Positions 17,491 to 22,358 of a stretch of 24,247 bases of DNA are shown here, one piece after another. A model generated the notes under the pieces. The model did no database searches and was not told the origin of the DNA. It was given only the letters and a program-made list of their open reading frames with translations. Both the position numbers and the translations under genes were made by a program. The stretch's first letter is position 1. Every line of letters starts with the position of its first letter. The stretch is from a virus, in the IMG/VR virus record IMGVR_UViG_3300032282_000114, positions 1-24,247 of that record, one strand, 5' to 3'.

Positions 17491-17685
17491 ATGGAAGATA
17501 TAGAAGTCCGTATGGCAGTTCACGAAGCTATCTGCGCTGAACGATACAAGAATATTGAAATCTCGTTGGCTACTGGCGAAAAACGGATGACGAAGATTGA
17601 GTATCTTTTGTACGCGGTTATGGGTTGCGTGTTGTTAGGCCCTGGCGTGGCGGCAACCATCGTTCACAAGCTATTCGGAGTGTGA
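17491..17685 (+). CDS. XhlA-like small membrane protein, lysis-associated
   Basis: A 64-residue protein: a charged N-terminal helix (MEDIEVRMAVHEAICAERYK) followed by one transmembrane segment (about 40-59, YLLYAVMGCVLLGPGVAATI) and a short basic tail. The layout, with MEDI-x-VR at the start, resembles XhlA/hemolysin-type proteins that act with holins. I chose ATG 17491, one base after the preceding stop, over a TTG at 17467 that would overlap the tail gene. No strong ribosome site. It opens the lysis cassette. Confidence 0.72.
   Translation: MEDIEVRMAVHEAICAERYKNIEISLATGEKRMTKIEYLLYAVMGCVLLGPGVAATIVHKLFGV
17677..17680 (+). promoter_or_regulatory. Ribosome binding site supporting an ATT start
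   Basis: GGAG stands 6 bases before an ATT codon at 17687 that would give a protein beginning (M)DPFSLLLLAQGAV. No ATG, GTG or TTG is in frame at a suitable distance. The TTG at 17708 lacks any such site. Confidence 0.55.
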
Positions 17686-17686
17686 C

Positions 17687-18385
17687 ATTGACCCGTTTAG
17701 CCTACTTTTGTTGGCACAGGGCGCAGTCGCTGCTGTTAAACAGGGCTGTTCAATGTTGCACGAAGGTCGGCTACAACTGGAGGGCGCTAAATCCACTATC
17801 CAAGGCGTACAAGAAGATTTTAAAGCGATTAAAGGACTATGGGATTGGTTGCTTGGGCTGTTTAAGCCTACCGAAGCCAAGCCTGTGGCGAAAGCGAAAA
17901 CCCTTAAAAGAGACAGTTCCTACGAAACAATGGAACTTGTTGTTATCAAAGATGTGGGAACGCAGCTTGGCAACTTCTTTGACTTACAGGCTCAGTTAAA
18001 AAACTATTACGCTTCTTTGGAAGCAGAATCGAAAGAACACTATGACCCAAATCAAAATACTTCTAAAAAAGCTATTGAACGTAGTTTGGTGGAACTCCAA
18101 ATGGAAAATCTTGATGCAGAAATTCGGGAGCAAATGACCGTATATGCGCCAGCAGAACTAAAAGCGATATACACCAGATTCTTGAGGATGTACGCAAGAA
18201 TTCAGCAAGAACAGGAATGGGCTAGAAGCGAAGAAGTTAGAAAGTTAAGACAACAGCGTTGGAAGCAAGAGCAAGACGAGATTCGCTTTATTGAAATTAC
18301 AAGTGGAGTTGTTGCCGTGATGTTCATATCTATATTTTTTGGGTGGCTCATGTGGGAAATACAAAACTTGTCTGGTGGGTTCTGA
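17687..18385 (+). CDS. Membrane-anchored helical protein in lysis cassette, probable ATT start
   Basis: A 232-codon protein of unknown function. I place the start at ATT 17687, giving (M)DPFSLLLLAQGAVAAVKQGC; GGAG lies 6 bases upstream and the ATT follows the previous TGA by one base. The conservative alternative is TTG 17708 (225 residues). The N-terminal 55 residues are hydrophobic/helical with WDWLLGLF, then a Lys/Ala-rich linker (about 58-72), a long charged helical body (about 75-195, Gln/Glu/Arg-rich) and a C-terminal transmembrane segment (GVVAVMFISIFFGWLMW, about 207-223). It lies between the XhlA-like gene and a small spanin-like gene, so a role at the inner membrane late in infection is likely but unproven. 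Confidence 0.75.
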   Translation: MDPFSLLLLAQGAVAAVKQGCSMLHEGRLQLEGAKSTIQGVQEDFKAIKGLWDWLLGLFKPTEAKPVAKAKTLKRDSSYETMELVVIKDVGTQLGNFFDLQAQLKNYYASLEAESKEHYDPNQNTSKKAIERSLVELQMENLDAEIREQMTVYAPAELKAIYTRFLRMYARIQQEQEWARSEEVRKLRQQRWKQEQDEIRFIEITSGVVAVMFISIFFGWLMWEIQNLSGGF

Positions 18386-18519
18386 TAGGCGTGGCAATAT
18401 GCGTGATTGTTGGCTTAACCTCGATAGCATACATAGAAACCCTATACATGAAAGCGCAACTTAGACAGGAAATGAAAGAGTTGCGTAAACTTAAACGGGA
18501 AATCAAGGAGGCGAAATGA
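18352..18519 (+). CDS. 55-residue membrane/coiled-coil protein, i-spanin-like
   Basis: GTG-start gene (alternative GTG at 18343) overlapping the end of the previous gene in another frame and ending in an ATGA overlap with the holin gene. It encodes (M)GNTKLVWWVLIGVAICVIV, continuing GLTSIAYIETLYMKAQLRQE and a Lys/Glu helix ending IKEAK. So: one N-terminal membrane segment (about 6-27) and a periplasm- or cytoplasm-facing charged coiled coil. This is the layout of inner-membrane spanins, though much shorter than lambda Rz (153 residues). A holin accessory is the other option. No lipoprotein partner (Rz1) was found nested in it. Confidence 0.72.
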   Translation: MGNTKLVWWVLIGVAICVIVGLTSIAYIETLYMKAQLRQEMKELRKLKREIKEAK

Positions 18520-18968
18520 ATGAATTACTCAATCTTCTCAAGGGTGTCGCACCCACGCTGGCAACTGCTGTGGCTGGCCCTTTGGGTGGCGCTGCTATTA
18601 CCGCTTTGGCTAGTAAGTTTGGTGTTTCTGATTCCGTTGATGCTGTTGCAAAAGCTATTGCTGGTGACCCACAAGCAGCGCAAAAACTAGCAGAGATGGA
18701 ACTGGAATACTACAAAACAGAGCAAAACAACCTCACAGAGCGCCTCAAAGCAGACATGGGGTCTGACTCTTGGTTGTCCAAAAACATACGCCCAATGGTG
18801 CTTATATTCCTTTTGCTTGCGTATACGGGCTTTGCTATTGCTTCCATGTTTGATTACGAGACTAGGGGTAACTATGTCGAGTTACTAGGCAACTGGGGCA
18901 TGGTTGTTATGTCGTTCTACTTTGGTGGCAGAACTATGGAAAAGATTACAGAAAAGGTTAAGAAATGA
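18516..18968 (+). CDS. Holin, GTA-type 3TM family
   Basis: A 150-residue membrane protein resembling the GTA_holin_3TM family. Hydrophobic segments: about 9-35 (APTLATAVAGPLGGAAITAL), 94-113 (MVLIFLLLAYTGFAIASMF) and 123-140 (GNWGMVVMSFYFGG). Between the first two lies a charged helical domain (EMELEYYKTEQNNLTERLKAD), and just before the second lies the family-typical SWLSKNIRPM. Its role is to open the inner membrane to the endolysin at a set time. An excellent AAGGAG lies 5 bases before the ATG. It is coupled to its neighbours by ATGA overlaps on both sides. Confidence 0.86.
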   Translation: MNELLNLLKGVAPTLATAVAGPLGGAAITALASKFGVSDSVDAVAKAIAGDPQAAQKLAEMELEYYKTEQNNLTERLKADMGSDSWLSKNIRPMVLIFLLLAYTGFAIASMFDYETRGNYVELLGNWGMVVMSFYFGGRTMEKITEKVKK

Positions 18969-19408
18969 ATCTTAGCGACCACTTTAGCCTTGAGGAAGCG
19001 ACTTATAGCGAGACTGCTATACGGTTGGGGATTAGTAACCAGCCCGATGAACGCCAACTAGCCAACATGAAAGTGGCTGCTGGACATTTGGAGGAGGTGC
19101 GTAATGTCACAGGCGCTTTGCGTGTTAATTCTTGGCTACGCTTGCCCGATGTTAATGTGGCTGTCGGTGGTTCAAAAGTATCCTCCCACATGGATGGTTG
19201 GGCTATTGATTGTTCTTCTAATGCTCATACTCCTTACGAACTATGCCAGCTTGTTTTAAAAGCAGGCATCAAATTTGACCAATGTATACACGAATTTGGA
19301 AAGTGGATGCACATATCCTTTGCGCCTGAGATGCGCCAGCAAGCACTTACCATCTTTAAACCAGAAGGCAAGTACAAGCCTGGCATCCTCACAGAAGCCG
19401 AATACTAA
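18965..19408 (+). CDS. Endolysin, M15 zinc peptidase
   Basis: A 147-residue peptidase of the M15 (D-Ala-D-Ala carboxypeptidase/L-Ala-D-Glu endopeptidase) type, which cuts peptidoglycan stem peptides. Zinc ligands are visible as H75 and D82 in SSHMDGWAID and H116 in KWMHISF, with E110 as probable catalytic base. VNSWLRLPDVNVAVGG (about 54-69) is the conserved loop. It has no signal peptide, so release depends on the holin just upstream, and no separate cell-wall-binding domain. The start is in an ATGA overlap with the holin gene. Its stop overlaps by three bases the stop of an opposing minus-strand gene. Confidence 0.9.
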   Translation: MNLSDHFSLEEATYSETAIRLGISNQPDERQLANMKVAAGHLEEVRNVTGALRVNSWLRLPDVNVAVGGSKVSSHMDGWAIDCSSNAHTPYELCQLVLKAGIKFDQCIHEFGKWMHISFAPEMRQQALTIFKPEGKYKPGILTEAEY

Positions 19409-19509
19409 TCTTTGTCCATGCTGACCCAAAGAATAGCCACCAAGATGCCTGCGCCTATCAAAGCACCAATACAAAGAACAACAATAATGGTTAATATGCT
19501 TGAAATCAT
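19405..19509 (-). CDS. 34-residue single-pass membrane protein
   Basis: It encodes MISSILTIIVVLCIGALIGA, then GILVAILWVSMDKD: almost one long transmembrane helix with a short charged end. It begins in an ATGA overlap with the stop of the 60-residue gene upstream, which is the main reason to accept it. No ribosome site of its own is close. It is the last gene of the leftward early operon, and its TAG interlocks with the endolysin TAA. Function unknown. Confidence 0.6.
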   Translation of the reverse strand: MISSILTIIVVLCIGALIGAGILVAILWVSMDKD

Positions 19510-19688
19510 AGTTTTGCGTAGTTCCGTTTAGTTACCACAGCTTTGGCAAACACATAAAATTGTCTAGGTTTCATGTCTTTTTCCTTTTGTGCTGCTTTGC
19601 GTTCTGCGGTTAGTGCTTGTTGGCTCTTGGCTACACCCCAGAAATCTGGGTAAAAAGTAGCCATGAATTTGGGGTGAAATGCGTTCAT
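19506..19688 (-). CDS. 60-residue basic protein of unknown function
   Basis: It starts MNAFHPKFMATFYPDFWGVA and continues with a helical, Lys/Arg/Gln-rich part ending VVTKRNYAKL. I chose ATG 19688, with GGAG nine bases upstream and an ATGA overlap with the previous stop, over a TTG at 19703 inside the upstream gene. An aromatic N-terminus plus basic C-terminus could bind nucleic acid, but there is no recognised motif. It is coupled at both ends to tiny membrane-protein genes. Confidence 0.65.
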   Translation of the reverse strand: MNAFHPKFMATFYPDFWGVAKSQQALTAERKAAQKEKDMKPRQFYVFAKAVVTKRNYAKL

Positions 19689-19771
19689 GTGTAGTGTCTC
19701 CAAAAATAGTAGATAAATACAGCAAGGGCTATTTGCCCCATAAGAATAGCAAAGTCTGTGATGTGTGTCAT
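19685..19771 (-). CDS. 28-residue membrane micro-protein
   Basis: It encodes MTHITDFAILMGQIALAVFI and then YYFWRHYT, a single hydrophobic helix with an aromatic-basic end. The ATG overlaps the upstream TGA (TGATG) and its TGA overlaps the downstream ATG (ATGA), filling the gap between two genes exactly. This end-to-end coupling supports it in spite of its size. Function unknown. Confidence 0.58.
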   Translation of the reverse strand: MTHITDFAILMGQIALAVFIYYFWRHYT

Positions 19772-19986
19772 CAAAAGTCTATATCTTCTTCTTTAGGCTT
19801 TGGCGCGTTCATGTACGCCCAACCTGACCAACCACCTTCTACGATAGGCATACAGTCAAACTTCAGCATAGGGCCGTTCTTGGTCTCAATCACAGACCCA
19901 ATGCGTTGATAGCGGTTCTTTTCTTGACCGTCTTTGTTGGTGTATTTGCCTGTGATGACGCTGACTTCATATTGTGTTTTAGACAT
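19771..19986 (-). CDS. Small recombination-operon protein of unknown function
   Basis: A 71-residue protein: a beta-rich N-terminus (YEVSVITGKYTNKDGQEKNR; YQRIGSVIETKNGPMLKFD) and an acidic end (KPKEEDIDF). Its beta pattern and acidic C-terminal tail recall single-stranded-DNA-binding proteins, and similar small proteins accompany phage annealing/exonuclease pairs, but I see no definite SSB motif. The ATG overlaps the end of the YqaJ gene by 8 bases. Confidence 0.75.
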   Translation of the reverse strand: MSKTQYEVSVITGKYTNKDGQEKNRYQRIGSVIETKNGPMLKFDCMPIVEGGWSGWAYMNAPKPKEEDIDF

Positions 19987-20599
19987 TCTTTGCTTTCAAG
20001 TTGGTTAATTTATTTACTTTTTGGTCTAATTCTTTGAGGAATAGATTTACTTCTTCTTCTAGCGTTGCTACATAAGCTGCATCAAAATCGACACGTTTAA
20101 CAAACAACTGAAGGTCTTGGGGTAATCGTGGGTCAAAAGATACAAAGTCGCACCATTGACGTTCACAGCAACGCAACTGCCATTGAATTTGCGGAATGTA
20201 TTTGGATGGCACTTTGTCAGACAAAAGTGTTTCCACCATCGTATTTGTCTGTGGGCATTTCACTTCTAGGATTCCAAACAAACCCACAAGGGCATCTGGT
20301 GATGCGCCAGCCATTGCAATTTTGGGATGGTTAACAAACCCAACAGTTTCAGTCAAAAGATTATTAGCGTTCTCGTAACAACTGACTGCTAGTGGCTCGT
20401 TGTCTACACCCCATTGCATCGCAGAGTTTGTAAACGATTCACCCTGCGTATTGGTAAGTCGTTCACAGATTAGCTGTGCCATGTAGTTATCTCGACTAGC
20501 GGAATAGCCTGATTTGGTTTTAGCAATTACATCTGCTACCCGACTAGCGGTAACTTTGCCTAATCTGGCGGCAAACCATTCTTCTGTACGTTGTTCCAT
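19979..20599 (-). CDS. YqaJ/lambda-type exonuclease (viral recombinase)
   Basis: A 206-residue 5'-3' double-strand exonuclease of the YqaJ family (PD-(D/E)XK fold). Signature parts: QRTEEWFAARLGKVTAS (3-19) at the N-terminus, E68 in WGVDNEP, GASPDALVG with D102, LEVKCP with E112 and K114, and YIPQIQWQL (134-142). It would trim DNA ends to 3' single strands for annealing by the ERF protein encoded one gene upstream. Its ATG overlaps the preceding TAA (TAATG). Length and all key residues are normal for the family. Confidence 0.9.
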   Translation of the reverse strand: MEQRTEEWFAARLGKVTASRVADVIAKTKSGYSASRDNYMAQLICERLTNTQGESFTNSAMQWGVDNEPLAVSCYENANNLLTETVGFVNHPKIAMAGASPDALVGLFGILEVKCPQTNTMVETLLSDKVPSKYIPQIQWQLRCCERQWCDFVSFDPRLPQDLQLFVKRVDFDAAYVATLEEEVNLFLKELDQKVNKLTNLKAKNV

Positions 20600-20829
20600 T
20601 ATTGTTCCTTATAAGTTTTAATTAACTCTTGAAATATTGCATCTTTGCAAATATCAAACAATCTTTTTACTTCCGTTTTGCTTGTGCCATCAGAAAGAGA
20701 GGCCTCTGCCGCAACCATCAATGCACAAATTAAAACCAATTCTTTTTCAACATTACCTGGAAATAAACCCCATATTTCATCTAAGTATTGTTCTATTTCA
20801 TCTCTATCTTGACCAAGAAAAAGATTCAT
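20599..20829 (-). CDS. Small acidic helical protein between ERF and YqaJ genes
   Basis: A 76-residue, mostly helical, acidic protein (DEIEQYLDEIWGLFPGN near 10-26; a hydrophobic LVLICALMVAAEASL stretch at about 32-46 that is more likely a buried helix than a membrane segment). Not recognised. It begins in an ATGA overlap with ERF and ends in a TAATG overlap with the exonuclease, so its product is made alongside both. A partner or regulator of recombination is inferred from place only. Confidence 0.72.
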   Translation of the reverse strand: MNLFLGQDRDEIEQYLDEIWGLFPGNVEKELVLICALMVAAEASLSDGTSKTEVKRLFDICKDAIFQELIKTYKEQ

Positions 20830-21383
20830 TTCAAACTCCGTTTCATTAAGTCTTTAGCTGCCGTTACTGCTTCTAACCATTCTTTGTCTGTGCCTGCTGC
20901 CTTGTAAGCATCTTTGAACGCTGTTTGCAGTTCTTCTACATTCTTTGCGTCTTGTATAGCTGTAAGGTGGTCTTGCATGGCGTTGTGGTTAGCCTTGGTT
21001 TCCTTAGGCTTCTTAGATGCAGCGTTGCCATCGTCATCTTCTGGCGCTATACCGCAAGCCGACATAAGCGAATAGCGTCTGGCATAAGTCAACGCAGAAC
21101 CATAACCCTGTGGGTCGTGCTTGCTGGCTGGCACAAACAACTGACCGCAGTTCAAAGTCTCGCCAGATTCGTGGATAAATACAGTTTCAACAACAACCCC
21201 GTCAGGGTGTGGCTGATTCTGTTGAATAAGTGCTATGCCGTTGTCGTTTAAAGCGTCTATGACAGCTTCTACGCAAGCAGATAGGTCAGCGTAGCGTGAA
21301 CGAAAGTGTGGGTTTGTAGCAGTCTTTAAAGCAGGCCCAAACGCCTTTTGTGCTTTGACTAACGCTGTGGCAATGTTTTTCAT
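20826..21383 (-). CDS. erf: ERF-family single-strand annealing protein
   Basis: A 185-residue member of the ERF superfamily, named after P22 Erf (essential recombination function). It anneals complementary single strands in phage recombination and genome circularisation. Hallmarks: NPHFRSRYADL (24-34), GYGSALTYARRYSLMSACG (93-111) and the acidic APEDDDGNAA (113-122). The C-terminal 60 residues are a Lys/Glu/Ala helical region of lower conservation. AAGGAAA lies about 7 bases before the ATG, which overlaps the preceding stop (ATGA). P22 Erf is 204 residues, so length is normal. Confidence 0.92.
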   Translation of the reverse strand: MKNIATALVKAQKAFGPALKTATNPHFRSRYADLSACVEAVIDALNDNGIALIQQNQPHPDGVVVETVFIHESGETLNCGQLFVPASKHDPQGYGSALTYARRYSLMSACGIAPEDDDGNAASKKPKETKANHNAMQDHLTAIQDAKNVEELQTAFKDAYKAAGTDKEWLEAVTAAKDLMKRSLK

Positions 21384-21547
21384 TTAGTTTCCTTTTCATA
21401 AACTACACAAGTCATACCAAATAAGTGCTGGTCAAAGTCAACCAAGTCGTAAGTGAAATTGCTTTCCTTAACATCTAGGTTGTATTTGACAGACAAGATA
21501 AGCGCTAAGGCTTCTTTGATTTCTTCAATGGTGAGTTCGAGTCGCAT
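21380..21547 (-). CDS. 55-residue small early protein
   Basis: It encodes MRLELTIEEIKEALALILSV, continuing KYNLDVKESNFTYDLVDFDQ and ending VVYEKETK. N-terminal helix, then beta strands; acidic, soluble. AGGAAA lies 6-7 bases before the ATG, and its TGA overlaps the ERF start (ATGA). Function unknown. The good ribosome site and exact fit make it a confident gene in spite of size. Confidence 0.72.
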   Translation of the reverse strand: MRLELTIEEIKEALALILSVKYNLDVKESNFTYDLVDFDQHLFGMTCVVYEKETK

Positions 21548-21682
21548 TTATTTTCCTAACATAAGAATTGCTGTGATAAATCCTGCGACAAAGCCAGATA
21601 GCCAGAAAAGCACTTTGTCTGCAAGGGTCGTGGTGGTGTAAGGGCCATCAATGCCGTGTTGGGTGTATTTGTCGAGTTTCAT
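21548..21682 (-). CDS. 44-residue single-pass membrane protein
   Basis: It encodes MKLDKYTQHGIDGPYTTTTL, then ADKVLFWLSGFVAGFITAIL and MLGK: a polar N-terminus and one C-terminal transmembrane helix (about 24-42). AGGAAAA precedes the ATG, which overlaps the upstream TGA (ATGA). It ends exactly one base before the next ATG. Function unknown. Confidence 0.7.
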   Translation of the reverse strand: MKLDKYTQHGIDGPYTTTTLADKVLFWLSGFVAGFITAILMLGK

Positions 21683-21948
21683 GCGTTTTCCTGTTTAGAT
21701 TCGTAACGGGCAAGGGCGTAGTCAAGTGCATCGTTGTCGGCTTCTTCTTTGCAAGCCTTGGCGTATGCGCTTTCTAGGGTTTGGATTACTGTGTCGCGTA
21801 ACAGTTCGTGGATTTCGCCACCATTGACGTACACAAACCAAAGGTTGCCTGTATATGCCTCAAAGTAACATTCGAGGTCTTGACCAGGCACATCGTGATG
21901 CTCACAAATCATCTGGTCTAAGTCGTGGTGCTGCGTGGGGAATGTCAT
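21679..21948 (-). CDS. First gene of the leftward early operon, unknown function
   Basis: An 89-residue acidic protein, His/Asp/Glu-rich at the start (TQHHDLDQMICEHHD), with a beta middle (YFEAYTGNLWFVYVNGGEI) and a helical end (LESAYAKACKEEADNDALDY). Two Cys and four His in the first 27 residues could bind metal, but their spacing matches no motif I know. AAGGAAA sits 6 bases before the ATG, and a TATAAT box about 50 bases upstream gives a short leader. Confidence 0.72.
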   Translation of the reverse strand: MTFPTQHHDLDQMICEHHDVPGQDLECYFEAYTGNLWFVYVNGGEIHELLRDTVIQTLESAYAKACKEEADNDALDYALARYESKQENA

Positions 21949-21995
21949 AAAGTTTCCTTAAAAGACCCTTTTGCTAAATTGCTAGGGCATGAATA

Positions 21996-22009
21996 AATTA
22001 TAACCTAGG
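21996..22009 (-). promoter_or_regulatory. Leftward early promoter -10 box fused to operator-like element
   Basis: Read on the minus strand this is CCTAGGTTATAATT. It contains a perfect TATAAT (22002-21997) and half of a perfect 10-base palindrome AACCTAGGTT (22002-22011). The -35 region is weak (TTAAAA at 15-base or GTTAAA at 16-base spacing), which suggests an activator or a strong -10-driven promoter. It would drive the ten-gene recombination operon. Thirteen of 14 bases match the element at 22243-22256. Confidence 0.65.
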
Positions 22010-22057
22010 TTGTGTCTTTTTAACATCAATATAAAAATAAAAACCCTTATGTTGTTT

Positions 22058-22087
22058 TTGTGCAACTTAACCTAAGTCATGTAAAAT
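22058..22087 (+). promoter_or_regulatory. Candidate rightward promoter for the HTH gene, with internal operator
   Basis: TTGTGC (22058-22063), an 18-base spacer and TAAAAT (22082-22087) form a reasonable sigma-70 promoter. The spacer contains ACTTAACCTAAGT (22065-22077), an inverted repeat with ACTTA/TAAGT arms. Predicted transcription would start within a base or two of the HTH gene's ATG at 22095. Confidence 0.5.
22065..22077. promoter_or_regulatory. Operator-like inverted repeat
   Basis: ACTTAACCTAAGT, arms of five bases around ACC. Read on the other strand it shares CTTAGGTTA with the elements at 21996-22009 and 22243-22256. Likely binding site of the adjacent HTH protein. Confidence 0.6.
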
Positions 22088-22094
22088 TTATGCA

Positions 22095-22247
22095 ATGGAC
22101 AAACATAAATTCATTGCATTAGCAGGCTCACAGGGTGAACTTGCCAAACTTTTAGAGATAAGCCAAGCGGCTGTGTCTAAATGGAAAACAGTTCCAAAAG
22201 CAAGAATCTGGCAATTAAAAGTTTTACGCCCAAGTTGGTTTACTTAG
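22095..22247 (+). CDS. Small Cro/YdaS-like helix-turn-helix regulator
   Basis: A 50-residue DNA-binding protein, essentially just one HTH domain: AGSQGELAKLLEISQAAVSK (10-29) followed by WKTVPKARIWQL and RPSW. This pattern (a short helix, then A-x-LL-x-(I/V)-S-x-x-AVS-x-W with a VP-x-x-R turn) is that of DicC/YdaS-type Cro proteins. It should repress early promoters. There is no ribosome site ahead of the ATG and the predicted RNA start nearly coincides with it, so the message may be leaderless. The stop codon lies inside an operator-like element. A partner CI-type repressor is not in the window. Confidence 0.8.
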   Translation: MDKHKFIALAGSQGELAKLLEISQAAVSKWKTVPKARIWQLKVLRPSWFT

Positions 22248-22256
22248 GTTATAATT
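22243..22256 (+). promoter_or_regulatory. Rightward promoter -10 box fused to operator-like element
   Basis: CTTAGGTTATAATT with a perfect TATAAT at 22250-22255, overlapping the HTH gene's stop codon. A good -35 is not visible. It would drive the DUF1376 operon with a leader of about 95 bases. The 14 bases match the leftward element at 21996-22009 with one difference. Confidence 0.62.
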
Positions 22257-22272
22257 GCTTGAAACGAGGCTA

Positions 22273-22352
22273 AGTACGAAGTCATGAGCGTACTGAAAAG
22301 GGTTACACCTTCCCCTGCCTATGTTTCTTTCAAAGGTGCGTTAAAAAGGTAA
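22273..22352 (+). other. Leader of the replication operon: hairpin and possible 22-codon ORF
   Basis: A 6-base perfect stem AGTACG/CGTACT (22273-22278 with 22289-22294, loop of 10) holds in its loop the ATG of a small ORF at 22284-22352, encoding MSVLKRVTPSPAYVSFKGAL plus KR. A second weak stem CACCTT/AAGGTG pairs 22306-22311 with 22333-22338. The small ORF has only a poor ribosome site (GAGG, too distant). Its stop lies 6 bases before the next gene's ATG, whose AAGG (22346-22349) is inside the ORF. Leader peptide, structured leader and chance are all possible. Confidence 0.3.
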
Positions 22353-22358
22353 AACTCA

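Noticed and set aside
17625-17999. 124-codon plus-strand frame across the lysis genes
   Set aside because: It overlaps both the XhlA-like gene and the 232-codon gene in a third frame, and is Arg/Leu/Cys-rich without membrane or domain logic.
20925-21251. 108-codon plus-strand frame opposite ERF
   Set aside because: ERF on the minus strand is unmistakable; this frame shows no motif and no ribosome site.
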